From assembly GCA_018806985.1 (NCBI GenBank), contig JADANN010000354.1, positions 998,501 through 1,062,500 on the forward strand: 64,000 nt of DNA, written 5' to 3'. This stretch comes from Angiostrongylus vasorum (Eukaryota > Nematoda > Chromadorea > Rhabditida > Metastrongylidae). This document shows, piece by piece, positions 25,281 through 37,190 of this stretch. Below the pieces are notes generated by a model that had not been told where the DNA came from, did no database searches, and was given only the letters and a program-made list of their open reading frames with translations. Within the stretch, counting starts at the first letter, position 1. Every line of letters begins with the position of its first letter. Made by a program: the position numbers and the translations under genes.

Positions 25281-26124
25281 CTGTAAAAATAAATTATAAA
25301 GAGGAGAAATGTAGAGCAAGAATATTCTTCACCAATGGTAACACTTGCAAACATCGAAGGTGTCACCCGTTATCACTATAATTCGTTTAAAAAACAATGA
25401 ACAAGAATTACATTTGTAAAGCTTGCGCCAAGACACTTTCGTGAAGTCGGCGTCAAATCGCAGGATTTCGGGAAGACTGCTTGTGGGCTAGAGTCTTGCG
25501 CTCGTTTCCCTCTTAATATTTATGAAATTTGCATGACAAAATAGGAGGAATCGTGACTGTTGCGTTAATATAACGTGATAATAAAACATAAGTAATTACT
25601 ACACACTTTACAGGTGGGTTACACTGGCATCTCTTAGTACTGGAGTACTGCGAACGAAGCTCAACATCAGGTGGGCACCAACAAAATCTGGCAAAAAAGA
25701 TTCCCACTTTGAATAAATGAAGATTGAAAAAAATGCTAATAAGATTGTTTTTAAAAAAGTGTGTAATGAGTCTACGTATAATAATATACGAGTTTAAACG
25801 TTTACTTGAAAACATAGGAACGATCTCGGGCATGCAACTTGTCGAGTTGTTTTCTTCTAAGTCCTTCGTATTTGGAAACGTTAATTTCAAGAATCGCGTT
25901 GACCTGAACATATACTATGACTTCGTAACCTGACTAGAACGAAAGCGTTGTTCAAAAATACCACGTCAGTGATGGCAATGAAGTACGATGACTAGTTGAT
26001 GGTCCCACATGGATGTCGTAGATAAGTGTGTTAGATGTGCGGGTAGCTCTACTTCCGCAGTTGCGGGCGACGAGCTGCGCTCTTTGTAGTGTTCACGAGG
26101 GTGACCTTGGACACACCCACTCAA
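25158..26124 (-). CDS. Unrecognised multi-exon gene, 3' part with CxC motifs
   Basis: Four exons on the minus strand, 26124-25987, 25903-25806, 25687-25612 and 25280-25158, have good acceptors (GTTTCAG, TGTTCAG, TTTGCCAG, TTTACAG) and GT donors. They keep one reading frame (145 codons) to a TGA. The product contains a Ser/Thr-rich stretch, a charged stretch (KYEGLRRKQLDKLHARDRSY), a cysteine cluster with CWC and CQC separated by 18 residues, and a hydrophilic tail ending SIISDDR. I recognise no family. Upstream exons on the same strand are proposed separately. The fourfold phase agreement plus terminal stop argues for a real gene; expression is untested. Confidence 0.5.
25612..25687 (-). CDS. 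Unrecognised gene, CxC exon
   Basis: Acceptor TTTTTTGCCAG, donor CCT|GTAAAG. 25 codons, FCWCPPDVELRSQYSSTKRC then QCNPP, give four cysteines in two CxC pairs. That suggests a disulphide-bonded or metal-binding segment; which one is not decidable from sequence. Confidence 0.5.
25806..25903 (-). CDS. Unrecognised gene, charged exon
   Basis: Acceptor ATATGTTCAG, 32 codons from VNAILEINVSKYEGLRRKQL to RDRSYVF plus two bases (AA), donor GTAAAC. The split codon becomes Lys with the next exon. Confidence 0.5.
25987..26124 (-). CDS. Unrecognised gene, Ser/Thr-rich exon
   Basis: Acceptor GCCGTTTCAG, 46 codons from LSGCVQGHPREHYKERSSSP to MWDHQLVI, donor GTACTT. All three frames from a second TTTTCAG 26 nt upstream hit stops. 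An alternative start at CCAAG|GT would begin at the HPREHYK segment. A GTAGAG donor within the exon is also possible. Confidence 0.4.
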
Positions 26125-26282
26125 CTGAAACGGCTAGCTTCTATATGCTGAAAACAAGTCATTTTTGCATTGATATCATTTTCTTTTTTCGAAACATATT
26201 GTAATACGATGTGCGCATCTCTAATAAATTGTTTAACATAATGCGATGTGATACGATCTGTGTATATATAATTATGGGAAGG

Positions 26283-26550
26283 TAACTTGATGGCTAGTGA
26301 TGCAGTCCATCAGGAACCAAGATGCTGGCTGGACCACCTCCCAAACGCTGTCCTGCTATCCATATGGAGACAGTTTAGTCCGGCTTTCACTGAAATTCTT
26401 AAAGATGACGAAGTCATCAAGCAGCAGCCGAAACAACACTCGAAGTATTCTAAGACCACTGTGAAAGATGAATGCGGGAAAACGAACCGAATGCAAAAGT
26501 GCTGGGATCCGTACAGCTGATGTGATGACGGGTCACCTAAAACAGAATTT
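26283..26550 (+). mobile_element. SINE family 3 fragment
   Basis: Shares the tail (AAGCAGCAGCCGAAACAACA, GGGAAAACGAACCGAATGCA, GATGTGATGACGGGTCACC) without the tRNA-like head. It lies inside the proposed minus-strand gene's intron. Confidence 0.6.
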
Positions 26551-26623
26551 AAATATATGCATACATGAATTGCGAAATTTTGCGAGAGTAATGTATTTAC
26601 TACAACTAAAGTTTTTTTTACAC

Positions 26624-26674
26624 CGGCCGATGAAAAACTTTTTTGAAAAAAGCGTTCAAGAACTTGAGAAGCAG
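26624..26674 (-). CDS. Possible upstream exon of the unrecognised gene (51 nt)
   Basis: Acceptor AGTCTCAG, donor G|GTGTAA. The frame ASQVLERFFQKSFSSA enters and leaves in phase 1. That fits the exon at 27332-27512 upstream. Downstream it fits the 25987-26124 exon only if that exon starts at the alternative CCAAG|GT site. Very short, so chance is a real alternative. Confidence 0.25.
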
Positions 26675-26712
26675 CTGAGACTTTCCTACATTATTCTAAT
26701 GGAACCACATGA

Positions 26713-26957
26713 TTGCTTACGAACACCGCAATCATCGCCCACAATTCCTCTAAGTTTAAATGCATCAGAAAGGAAATAGATGGTGGAATTTTTCGTGCAA
26801 TCGTGGTAGCCTCATATATCAACAGCACGTTTTGGGTCCTTATGGGCGGAATCCCCTTTATTGAATCATTTTTCTTTCTTGTGATTCAGGCCTCGATGAA
26901 AGGAGACGAAGGAAAAACTATTTGTGGGCTCAAGACCAGTACGCTTTCTAATTGTTG
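26713..26957 (+). CDS. Candidate membrane-protein exon, plus strand
   Basis: Open frame containing a hydrophobic stretch (residues around FRAIVVASYINSTFWVLMGG and IPFIESFFFLVIQA) followed by a hydrophilic loop. A GTACGC donor near its end and a TTGTATTTTGCAG 44 nt later would add a second hydrophobic piece ending at 27057, a typical nematode mini-intron size. The minus strand is also partly open here. It could be a receptor remnant or chance. Confidence 0.22.
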
Positions 26958-27331
26958 AATAATCAATCTTGTATTTTGCAGGTAGGTGTCTACGACTTCT
27001 AGCGATTTTCATTTTAATTAATACTATGCACTATGAACCATGGATATGCTTGCTGTAATTTCAACGCATTGATTATTTAAGCTATGAATGAATTAAATGT
27101 AGGTCATATCGTCCCAATTATATCGAATTACACAAAACCAAGTCGTTGCCTAGGTGCTGAGTAAAATAGCTTTATCTTACATCTCTCTTCTTGTTTCCGC
27201 GACGTTTATAGCGGTGAAAAAAAGGAAAATGAACGCACCACAGGAAATGATATCTAACTTAATCTCTAGAGCACTTTTTTTCCATTTTATTTTCCCAGTC
27301 CACCAAAAAAAAAGAATAAAATCAGACGTAC

Positions 27332-27512
27332 TTTCGACGAAAATATCTGCCCCTTTAAGTGTTCTGTAGAAAGCACTTTCTGCTAGGTAAATGGCTTCTG
27401 GGCCAGTGTAGTGCACCGACGAGAGATGCTCTGTAATACAAACGTGCTCGTTAGGTCGATTCCTCGCGACATGGCTAACCAAACTTATCATTCTTTCCGA
27501 GTGGACAAATTG
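27332..27512 (-). CDS. Probable upstream exon of the unrecognised gene
   Basis: Open minus-strand frame of 60 codons, including ERMISLVSHVARNRPNEHVC and PEAIYLAESAFYRTLKGADI, ending at donor A|GTACGT. The 5' edge is uncertain. CTAG at 27513 gives the full exon; a better acceptor (GTATTACAG) inside would start it at 27430. The frame continues past the donor into low-complexity Phe-rich sequence, which supports a splice there. No family recognised. Confidence 0.4.
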
Positions 27513-27656
27513 CTAGCAGACATATCTTAGGAGGATGCCAATGTCTAGGCTAATTATGCACTCAGTGAACCCAGTGATTCTATGAGTGGAGTCGGAGGCA
27601 TAGCGCATCTGAGCGTACTTTCCTTTACACGTTAATAAACGGTTCAGTTATTTAAT

Positions 27657-27660
27657 ATAC

Positions 27661-27694
<34 letters not shown>
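27657..27694. repeat. TA microsatellite
   Basis: Uninterrupted alternating TA of about 36 nt, located between a possible exon and a palindromic element. Confidence 0.9.
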
Positions 27695-27782
27695 TATCTT
27701 AGACTGTGAGATTCAATAAGTTAAGTTGGGAAATGACTACACAATGACGGACGATTCATGAAACTAATGAGAGTTTTAACCT

Positions 27783-28005
27783 TTTTGCCTACTGCCTACT
27801 CTTTTTGATGGCAGGGTATATTGCGAAATATAACTTCAACGAAGCTGAGATATTTGCGAAACTCTGGACCGCAGGTGCCTATGGTGGGGGAACGAAAGTG
27901 CTATTGTCCTTTCCGGGGAGTAACGTGTTCACCACCACACCATGCGGGTCCTTCTTTTCGCCTGTCTCTCAGCTAGTTCTATCGATCTTTTTGCCATAGA
28001 ACTAA
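27783..28005 (+). repeat. Palindromic element, left-arm copy
   Basis: TGCCTACTGCCTACTC, GCTGAGATATTTGCGAAACT and CACCACACCATGCGGGTCCT segments. The right arm is missing. Confidence 0.7.
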
Positions 28006-28768
28006 TGAGGGTTATGAAGAGTTATGAAGACACATCCTTTGAAGTTGTTCTCTGCCAAAATCACCGGCATTGCTGCATGTGAAGATAAAAGTGCGACATT
28101 TAGGAAAAAAGTGTAAATAAATGCAACTCGCTCGACTGTAACAATGGGATATAAATCGCTCATTGGTGGTAAGAAGGACTTTTATTGGCGAAATGCCTTT
28201 GTTATGTTTTTCATTCATCAGCTCACTTCCGAAATTTCACTAGTGCTACGTCGCCGTACTGTTTCGTTCAATGAATGTTGCACTATAAGATCATGAGTGG
28301 ACGACCTAACTGTCTGTCTCTGTTTCCAAAACTGGAAACACAAGTTCATCGAAGAGGAATGTAATGTTGCAGCATTGTCACATTTTTTTATGTTTTCAAA
28401 TCTATTTCAATAGGAGTTTCGTTTCATTTTGCAACGAAGTCACCGTCCTAGGCAATCACTTCAGCTCAAGACTCTGGAACATGCAGGTGCTTTTGCTTCA
28501 AAACTCTCACTGTTACAAGGTTAACAAGTGGTCGAACCATCCCGATCAAAAGTCGTTCACATTGGTAAAAAAACTAAAACAGCAGCGTGCCTCCGATAAT
28601 TCAAATGTAGTTTAGATGGTATACTTGTTCATCCTGTTGTCAGTAATACCAGCATCAATGTCGACTAGTTGTAACACTCGTGTTAACGTGGGCAAAGTGC
28701 TTGAAACCGGCGAGACACAGTGGAGTCGTGCGCATGTAGACCCACGTGGGAAGTCAAAGTGTTAGTAC

Positions 28769-28937
28769 CGTCGACATTGTCATCAGTAAGAGAGATCGCA
28801 GCAGATGATCACTAAAATCTTTGCAAATTTCATTTCTGTTGCTTTTGTTCCTAAGCTTGCAGCTGTTATACTCTTGGCTAGAAGTGCATAGTAGAACGTC
28901 TTGGTTTATCTTAAAGCGGACCCGAAATCGGACGCGT
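28769..28937 (-). CDS. Possible further upstream exon, Cys-containing
   Basis: Acceptor GTGGCTTTCAG, 56 codons with three cysteines and a hydrophobic end (DHLLRSLLLMTMST), donor ACG|GTACTA. It ends in phase 0, as the CAA-start version of the 27332-27512 exon requires. The opposite strand also shows a Leu-rich open frame without an ATG start, so strand is not certain. Confidence 0.3.
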
Positions 28938-29672
28938 CTGAAAGCCACATTAGCTTCCAACAAATACTTTCGAAAGTGTAGTGGCATTTTTCAGGCGATT
29001 TAAAGTATACTACATTAATAATGTACCAATAAGTTAGGTTCTTTAAAAACCAATTGCTTATGTGTCATTTCAAACAACGAATTTCGTTCAAAATTTCAAG
29101 ATAAAGAGAAAAAATCGACTTTGAGCAACTCTTTTGCGCGACTTTAAACAAGGACATAGTCCTTTTGGGTTGTTAAGCTCTCATGAGGTTGCTGTGTGGT
29201 TTTTTGCATAAATGCTTTAGTGTCTTCGTACTACTGAACCAACCTGTAGAACGAAAGTATCAGCTTTCTAGAATAGTTTTATACAAATGAGTTTGTCCGG
29301 GAAGACGTCAACCACCGCACTGTGCTGTTAGTGTTAGAAGTCTCGCAATAGGACGATGAGTGCTGAAAAACTTGAGGTATTTCCTAAAACAAAGTCTTAT
29401 GAACAGATTATCGTCAGGGTGACACTACGTTATTATAGGACATTATCAACGTCTACTAAAAAGAGTTTCGAATCTTAGAGAAACGGTTGTAGCAGAGGGT
29501 TTTCTCGTCAAGTCGAGTGGAACACTAAAGTGGATGGTCTGCAACCGATAATTATCAGCTATAATTGAATAGGTTTTTTGAACAACAATATTCGATCCAA
29601 CATGATACAAATAACAGGTGGAACGATTGAGTTAGCAATGTTCTCCTCTTTTTGGATAGTAATCGATCTTCA

Positions 29673-30061
29673 CTTCCTGACGGTTTTACCATCTCATGGT
29701 GACCGGGAGGTGTTCTTGGGTGTCTGGGTCCGATGTACAGCAGGGCCACTCATCTCCCTGGTAGTGTCTGCCAACCTGAGAAGGAACCTGGTGTTTCCAC
29801 CAAAAGGCCAGCTAAGAGTAAACCGATACGGTGATCCACCACCGTCTTGGTATCAGATTAGTCGCGTTGTGGCAAATCTCCCTCCGACCCACAAGGGCAG
29901 CGACTGCCTGTAGTAGTGACGATCTAGGGCAGACTTTGGCCAGGATGACCCCGAGACGCAAGCGAAACATAATGGCTAAAGCAGCAAAACTCCCAAATAA
30001 TGGAGATTATGCTGGGGCCCGCATAACCAATGAGGACGGGTCATCCAAGTATACAAGTAAG
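29673..30061 (+). mobile_element. SINE family 1, complete copy with target-site duplication
   Basis: Bounded by an exact 13-bp direct repeat, TAATCGATCTTCA, at 29,660-29,672 and 30,062-30,074. The element is about 389 nt, non-coding, and ends CATCCAAGTATACAAGTAAG. The 3' end resembles that of RTE copy F, as expected if RTE proteins mobilise it. Confidence 0.8.
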
Positions 30062-30079
30062 TAATCGATCTTCATCTAC

Positions 30080-31325
30080 CACTTTCCCAAAACACCAACT
30101 AGAACGGAAGTACTTTTTAGAGCACGCAAATGCTTGGAAAGTCTATAATTTCGTCGTATTGGTCGAAATAAGCTTGCTGACCAATGAAGGAAGTCCTTAC
30201 TGCTTAAGTTCACTTGTCATTTGGGCATTTGAATTTGAGGTCTAACAGGGAGAAATAAGAATGAAGAGTTTGGCGCCGTATCCATCGTAGAGCGCCTCTA
30301 ACCACTGCACCGCACGTTTTCTATTTGAAAGTTAAGGATTTGAACTATTCTTCAAGTAATTTAATATTATATGATATCTGCCACTTGACTCCAGTGGAAA
30401 TTTGTGATCTCAGTAGTGCGTCAGAGTTGTCCAATGGCATAGCAGGGTCGAAGAACGTTAAAAAAAGAAAACACCAAAAAAACAAAAAGAAAACAAAACA
30501 TCCAGCATGGGGATTTATATTTATGCTTTTTTTTAAAGAAAATGTAGTCACAGATAGCTTCTAGAGCTCTGAAGTGGCTTGTAGGCCTATTCCTAGCTGA
30601 TGTATTCCTATTGAAAATGTCGAACTTCTTCTCAACTTAAGTGAACTTCATCGTTCTATGCATTGTAGTAATAGCAATAAGCGATGTCAATATTATGAAC
30701 GGAAGTACAAGGAACATTATTCAACCTTATTGATGAATAGCACGTTGTATGATGTAAACATCCTCATTCATTAAATCTGTTCATTCGTTCATTCGATAAC
30801 ATCCATTTGCTGCCATCGGAACGGGAAGTGCGTAGTTGAGAAGTCTTTACAGCATGAGTTCTCATTTAGGACCTCTCTCAAGCGATCAGATTGTCTGTAT
30901 TGTTGAAGGAAAGTCCATTTTAGTCAACCATCACTCAGCTGACCTAAATTTCGGAATATCGTTGAAATTTTCAGACACAACTCTGACAAAAAATCAGATC
31001 ATAATCATCACCATTTAAGATGATTAGCTTAAAAAGTAGTGAAGTATGCAAAATTATTGTCGTGGTGTATTCAACCATTAAGTTGCTGCATAGTGTACTA
31101 CGTGATTGGATTGTAAAATTTGCAAAAAGTAGAAGTTTTAGAAAGTGCTTAGCAAAACAACAGGCACTTTAAAAAAACCAGTTTTTGCAAGACCACGTGT
31201 CATTAACTTGGAGCGAAGTATCCTGTTTCTTCACATCTAAGCGCATAAGTGAATTTTTTAGCAAGAATTTTCACTTAGAAAGGTTAGTAGAGAACTGTCT
31301 GCCAAAAGAGGAATAATGCAAAACA
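30080..31325. other. No recognised gene
   Basis: A plus-strand ATG frame at 30,854-31,018 (54 codons, starting MSSHLGPLSSDQIVCIVEGK) has protein-like composition but no other support. The 30,325-30,564 frames are Lys-rich and low complexity. Confidence 0.35.
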
Positions 31326-31328
31326 ATG

Positions 31329-31920
31329 CATTACTTATTTACTTACTTACTTGGACGGTCTGTCTTCACGAGCTGTGCGGACCCCAGCACATATGCCTTC
31401 CTTTCTCTCGCAGTCGTAGTCCATGATTGTGGTCTTGTTCGAGCATGGTAGCGCTTGCGAGTCTCGTACCGTTGTCTGTAAAACAACTGCAGCTGCGGGT
31501 ACAGCTGATTAACTTTGTTTACGAACACGTCCGCCCAACGTGTCGTCCTGGGGGACGTTTGCATTCTCTTTGGAGTCCACTCTACTGTTCTTTTCGTCCA
31601 TCTGTCGTCTGTTCTTCTCACTATGTGACCGGCCCATCTATGTTTCGCTATCGATGTATATTCTCCCGGATCTCGAAGATGTGACAGATTTCGGGGGTGA
31701 GAGCTCCGCATTCCGGCTAGATATTGAGAGTGCCGGTTATATTTCAGAAGACATCGCTCAAGCGCTCTGTGAGTAGTGCGAAGCATTCTTGACGTAGTTG
31801 AAGTATCAACCCACGTCTCCGCAGCATAACAGAGCGCTGGAAGGACCGTAGAATCGAAGAGAGGAGCGCGGATTTTCTGGTCTTTCATTTGGTCGGTGGC
31901 TTTCTTTCAGAGGCCCGAAT
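31329..31920 (-). mobile_element. RTE-type retrotransposon 3' part, second subfamily, copy F
   Basis: An open minus-strand frame (31,888-31,343) covers the C-terminal domain: FDSTVLPALCYAAETW, KHRWAGHIVRRTDDRWTKRT and TTRWADVF blocks. It ends beside a tandem TACTTATTTACTTACTTACT array (31,329-31,350), the minus-strand image of an AAGTA-type tail. The domain order equals that of copies A-C but the sequence is a different subfamily. The palm is missing. Confidence 0.85.
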
Positions 31921-31924
31921 GCGG

Positions 31925-33635
31925 CCCAAGCTGCTCTCCTTCTTCTATCTATTTCCCTCCTTCATGCTGTTTTCCATGTCCATTGATCGCCCAAGGTATA
32001 CGTACGAGGTGGTCTCTGCAATGAGAGAGCCATCCAATTCAATTTTTCTCCCTTGGCACCATGGGTTTTTCATGAACTGCGTCTTCTTTCGATTTATGCA
32101 AAGAAAAATTGGTACTATGTCGGTCTAAATTGAGGAAGTATTTAGGAGCTTTAAAGTTTTGTTATCTTATTTGCTATTCTGCAGATCATGCAGGCCATTT
32201 TTGTAGGCTCTGATAAGTTACCAATAAAAAAGTCGCCTACAGATAATGTAGAGAATTAATTTAATAAAACACTCATAAATACTGCAGCTGTTGCGTTCCT
32301 GGATGAAACTGATAACCACAAAATATTTAAGACAAGATTTCTCCTTGGTTCGAATTCCGAATATCGAATATTTTTCTTTATTTTTAAAGGGGAAAATCGT
32401 TTCATTGAATTGTAATTTGCTAAGCACACAAATTCGACACCCTTCATGGGTGTCGGATGAGCGACATGCGGTAACTCGCCTCGCAAGATTGAGCAGAAGT
32501 GACCAAAGTATCCCAAATTTTATTTTCATGAGCTTACTGACGATGTAAAATGCTACTAAAACATGAGCCTGGAGACTTCATTACATTCAACTTTTTCTTC
32601 GTTTTGTATGGTTCTACCTTTTTAACTCGATAGTCCAAGACGTCACTCACTATCACTAACAAGTGTGTCGTTATCATGCGCGAAGATCTTTACTGTGATC
32701 ATAGACAATGAGTTGCACAGAGTTATCGTTAAATGAACAAGAAGGCTGAGAATAAGCGAAATTTGTGATTGAATTTGATAGCGTAACAAATAAGACCGAT
32801 GCCTCCATACAAGGTCACACCACACCGCACTCTACAAATATGAATAACTGCACATCATTTTTGTACTTGTCCCTAATTTTACTGGCAATACAACTACACG
32901 AAAATTGGATGAACATCCAACACGAGAAATCTGAGAGTGCGATTGTGAATTTGTAAAGTGAAACGGTTTTGTTGGACATTAATGCCTTCTGTTAATAATT
33001 TTCGATAAAATCAGCTTTTGTAGACTTTCATTTAGAAATAAAACACGTGAAACTTTTTAAATTTTTGTCTTACACTTGTGTTCCCAATAATTGTAAAATT
33101 AGTGGATGGCTGAAAATCGGTCTAATCACGGAGGCCTCCAGAATCTGATCCAACCACAAGCTTGAAAGCGAATATCTGCTGCGGCAATGGGAATCGCGAG
33201 TATACTATGAAAAGAAGCCTTTGCGCGAATTACTTCTGTAAATAATTGGTAGCACCCAGGAAGACGTGAATGAACACCACAAAAGTCTCGTCGAAAAACC
33301 TTGAGCTTTGAACCGCTCCTGTTCATCGTGCGCGGTTGAATCACCTGTCAATTGTCCTCACGTTGTTCGTCAGGTGACTCGACCGTGCACCAGCAAAGAT
33401 TGCTTCCGTGTCTGTCGCAAGTACAAATTTCCATCGGAATATAAGGGGATCCAAAGGCGTCTTACTTTCCTTCTAGGATAATCGTGAACTATTATGGTTG
33501 TGAAGGTAAAAGCAGCAACGTTCGGAGCGCACGTGAGACTTCTCCCATTGCAAGACCATGACGATCACTCCTCGGCGTCCAAACTTGTAGTATTTTTTTG
33601 ACGTTCACGATTACCTGCTTTGATATTACTTTACG
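31925..33635. other. No recognised gene
   Basis: Open frames at 32,218-32,548 overlap on both strands and give no family match. Nothing repetitive was recognised. Confidence 0.4.
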
Positions 33636-33639
33636 GAGG

Positions 33640-34050
33640 GCGAATATGAAGTTCTGACAATTTCACCTTCTGAAATCTGCGAAGCTGTTTCATTGGTGAA
33701 GAATCGCAAAGCACGGTGTTAACAAGGTCGGGTCTGAATACCTTGAAAACCACCAACTTTTTTCTTATCTATTTTGGCTGGGTTTTCCACACAGTACCTG
33801 TCAAAATGTAAGGTTCAGTGGGAAACAAATAGGAGCGTGTTATTATGCAAGAACGGAGTTCGACACCATCGCCTACTTCCCTCAATCTGCATTCTGTTTG
33901 TCGTGGATAGACTACTTACCGGTCTTCCTCAATAATATTTGCACAAAATTGGACCAAAAAGCAACATGCTAACAAGCATCAAGCAGATTTAGAGGTTCCA
34001 GTAAAATGAATGATATTCATGCGACAGCTAACATAATTTAAGTCTCGTAA
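33640..34050 (+). mobile_element. Highly decayed RTE reverse-transcriptase remnant, copy H
   Basis: Plus-strand pieces resemble the order SEICEAVSLVKNRKA, then a tract like the VLLxKxG...YRP region, then FRGSSKMNDIH comparable to the FRKGxSTMDHIH block of the other copies. No frame is intact. The open frame following it (34,055-34,237, with a GTGAGC) could be more of the element or an unrelated exon. Confidence 0.45.
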
Positions 34051-34239
34051 GTCATTGGACTATTGGCAATGTAATCGAAAGTATGGCGAGAGGATCGGTT
34101 ACGGAACTCAAATTTTCGCAGCCGATAATCAACGGGTAGCAGATCTACTGAATTTGAAACCTTGTCGCATTGTGCCCAACTCCATTTTGATCAACATCGG
34201 TGAGCGAATTTCTGCGGTATTGCTTGGGAAATCATAGTA

Positions 34240-34930
34240 TGACATTATCAGCGCTATGGAGAATTCAAATCTTGCCCAATCAGTAAATCACCATTTGAAT
34301 ACAAATCATGCTAGGTGAAGAAAATCCATTCAAGTGCCATTTATCAAATATGCATAAAAAGCTGAGCGAAGCAAGTACGTATAGAATGGAACTACAGTTA
34401 AATTGGAAGATCATTCAATGAAAAACCTTGGCATTGCAAAGCTAGCAAAGATCTAATCTCGGCTCGTGGAGACCGCGTCTTAGCTGCATTCGGGTTTTTC
34501 ATAGAACCCACCGGTCGCTATATAGATTGAAGTTTCTGACCTTATCTGTTTTAGTCGATAGTCTCCGCAGTACTATGCTGCTATGCATCTAGTACATCGA
34601 CTGGCTTAACTAGTAAATAAAGAACACTGTTGACGGTACTTTATTGAAAAATAGACTATGAAATATAATGGGACATACGACATCAAACCGAATGCATCTA
34701 TAAGAAGGGAAATAAGCAGGCTATGAAGTTGATCGAAAATGAAAAAAATAGAAGAGCTTTCCTGGGTGGCATTGTCCTCGGTAAAAACTAATTTGAAAGC
34801 GAGCTGAAGTGCTCGTTCACCAAGCATTCCAAGCGTTCCACGGTGAGCAACAACGTACTAAAGAAGTTTAACACAAATGAATCTTGATCTGGAATGTTTA
34901 ATTTCACAGTGTTGCTTACGTAGATTTTGT
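34240..34930. other. No recognised feature
   Basis: Unique AT-rich sequence between a decayed RTE remnant and the RTE 5' fragment. Confidence 0.4.
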
Positions 34931-34934
34931 ATTG

Positions 34935-35165
34935 CATAAGTGGAGGATAAGGGGCTAATCGAGAACCAAAAGCCTGACTGGGGTGTGGGGACCGGTTACG
35001 GTGGACAGCCTACCGACGAGTTGCTCGCTTACTCTGGGAGAGATTGACAAGCTATCTGCGACTAAACTCAACCCCACAGCTCAACAATTTATATGTCGGC
35101 ATCAGACATTAAAGACGGCAAAAACAACTGAGCCTGGTTCTCCTGACCCTGTTCATAAGGACTCA
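34935..35165 (+). mobile_element. RTE 5' fragment just upstream of copy B
   Basis: Sequence resembling the 5' region of copies A and B (ATAAGGGGCTAATCGAGAACC, CTCTGGGAGAGATTGACAAGC, CTCCTGACCC) but lacking the coding part. It sits 70 nt before copy B and is probably a separate truncated or tandem 5' piece. Confidence 0.6.
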
Positions 35166-37190
35166 GATTTTCAAACAATTTTTGTAAGTGTGAAGCAAGT
35201 AGTCCACTGATCTTCCTCATTTGAAGGATATGGGGGCAACATAGCAGCATTTGAATATTAAAGTTACTTTTTCTCATGCGTTGAAAGTTAGTGCAACCCC
35301 TAATTCCTAATTGTTGTTGTGTTGAAATAAGAATAGAGAGAACAAATTATTTTACGTTTATCTATCGGATCTCGCTCATATAAGGCATCTCGAGCCGGTT
35401 AGTCGCGAGAATACGTGGTGCGTCACTAGGTGGTGGATAAGGGGTTAATCGCGGACCAAAGCGGCATTTGCTTCCCTGAGACGCAGGTGGATCCAGGGGA
35501 TGGGCTCCATCTTTCGGCTGCCCCGATTTGGCACGTACTCTCTATATTTACGAGGCGTATTCGTGCGCGCGTGTGCCGGTGTATTCAAGTTTATGCGGGA
35601 TTGTATTCTATGAATCAATTCGGCCAAAAGCCTGCAATCAAGTGACAGGGAAGTGCATGGGATGGGGTTAGAGTCAACCAAATGAGCTGCATGTTTACTC
35701 TGGGGGAGACTGGCAAGCCACCCGTAAGTATACCCAACCCCATGTTCAGAGGTCAGCAAGCAATACATGGGTATGAAAAAGCTAAACACAGTGAAAGAAA
35801 CAGGCCCCATTCCCCTGACCCCCGAAAGAGCCCCAATAGGTGGCGTTTGGTAGGACGAGTACGGAGAGGCTGCTAGAATCTCAGGGCCAATGGAAGCTGC
35901 CTGGATTACAAGGAACTATGGTGACGATCTGTACCTACAATGCACGTGCATTTGCATCCGAGTCCTCCATAGAAAACCTGCTCATGTAAGCAAGAAAGAT
36001 AAGGTACCAAGTCATCGGACTGGCCGAGACGAGACGACGCCACCCATTAAACGCCGTCTATGACGCCGGAGAAGAACTGTCCCTCGGAACATGCGGCAAT
36101 AGAGGAGTCGTCGGCTTGGACGTTTTCGTCAACACGTGTTTGTCCATGAACATCGATTCATTCGAATAACTAACAATCCCAATCGGATGTCCACGATTGA
36201 AGAGATGAGAATCAATACCGGCCTTGACAATCTTCGTCGTTTACGCGCCGACGTCAAACTGTGACGAAGAAGAAGTCGATGCATTCTATATGGGCTTGGA
36301 GAAGTTCTACAGAGAGGACCATACATTCTTCAAGGCCATCATTGGGGATTTTAACGGCAAGACTGGACCAAGAAGAACGTCTAAACAACGTCAACCCACC
36401 GAGTAGAATGGAACGAACAGGGTGAGCGGCTGTCTGAGTTAATCACAACGAGCAAGATTATCCGTGGTAACTCGCCATTCCAAAAGCTCCACACTCAACG
36501 CTGGAGGTGGGAGCCTCACAATGGAGAGTACCATATATTGCTCTTGCCCAAAATTCTACACCTGATTAGATCATTGCCTTCTTCGAGCATGATTCCATCT
36601 TTCGCGACAAAAGGAAAAAGCCGCAGAATTAAAAAAAAGGGGTCTCAAAAACCCCCATTAACTGAGATTTATTCAATTCAGGCCGTTGGAAAGATGCTGT
36701 TATCGACAACATCGATCAGGAATACGATCGGCTCATTCAAACCTTCACGTTAGCGCTATGAAAGCTGAGAGTTCGAAAATCACCAAGAGACGTCTGTCTC
36801 CAGAAATTCTAGAGGTGATACGCCAACGTAGAATAGCAGGAGCTGCACGTAACAGCGAATTAACGTCACAACTCGCAAAAACAGTGAAGACAGGCGATAA
36901 AAGAAGACCTCAAAGAGAGAAGAGCAGCAGTTATGGTCGAACCTGCAGAGGGATAGGAAAAGCATTCGCAAATTCCACCGAACCTTCGTCAATTACAAGA
37001 TCAAGATGATTGCACTCCGACGCCCAGACGAAACAGTTACAGCGTCCAGAAAAAGCAGTGGAGAAAGTCATTCATGGATACTGTTCAGATCTCTTCAGTA
37101 GCCACGTCCTCGGTCCCTCATATGAAATAAAGAGGACTGATATATTGCACCACCTGTTCCCCTTTCGAAATCCGACATACCACATCGCCG

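Noticed and set aside
26820..26900. Minus-strand frame (GIPPIRTQNVLLIYEATTIA) as another exon of the unrecognised gene
   Set aside because: Its donor is good but no acceptor gives the phase the neighbouring exons need; the plus-strand hydrophobic frame explains the openness at least as well.
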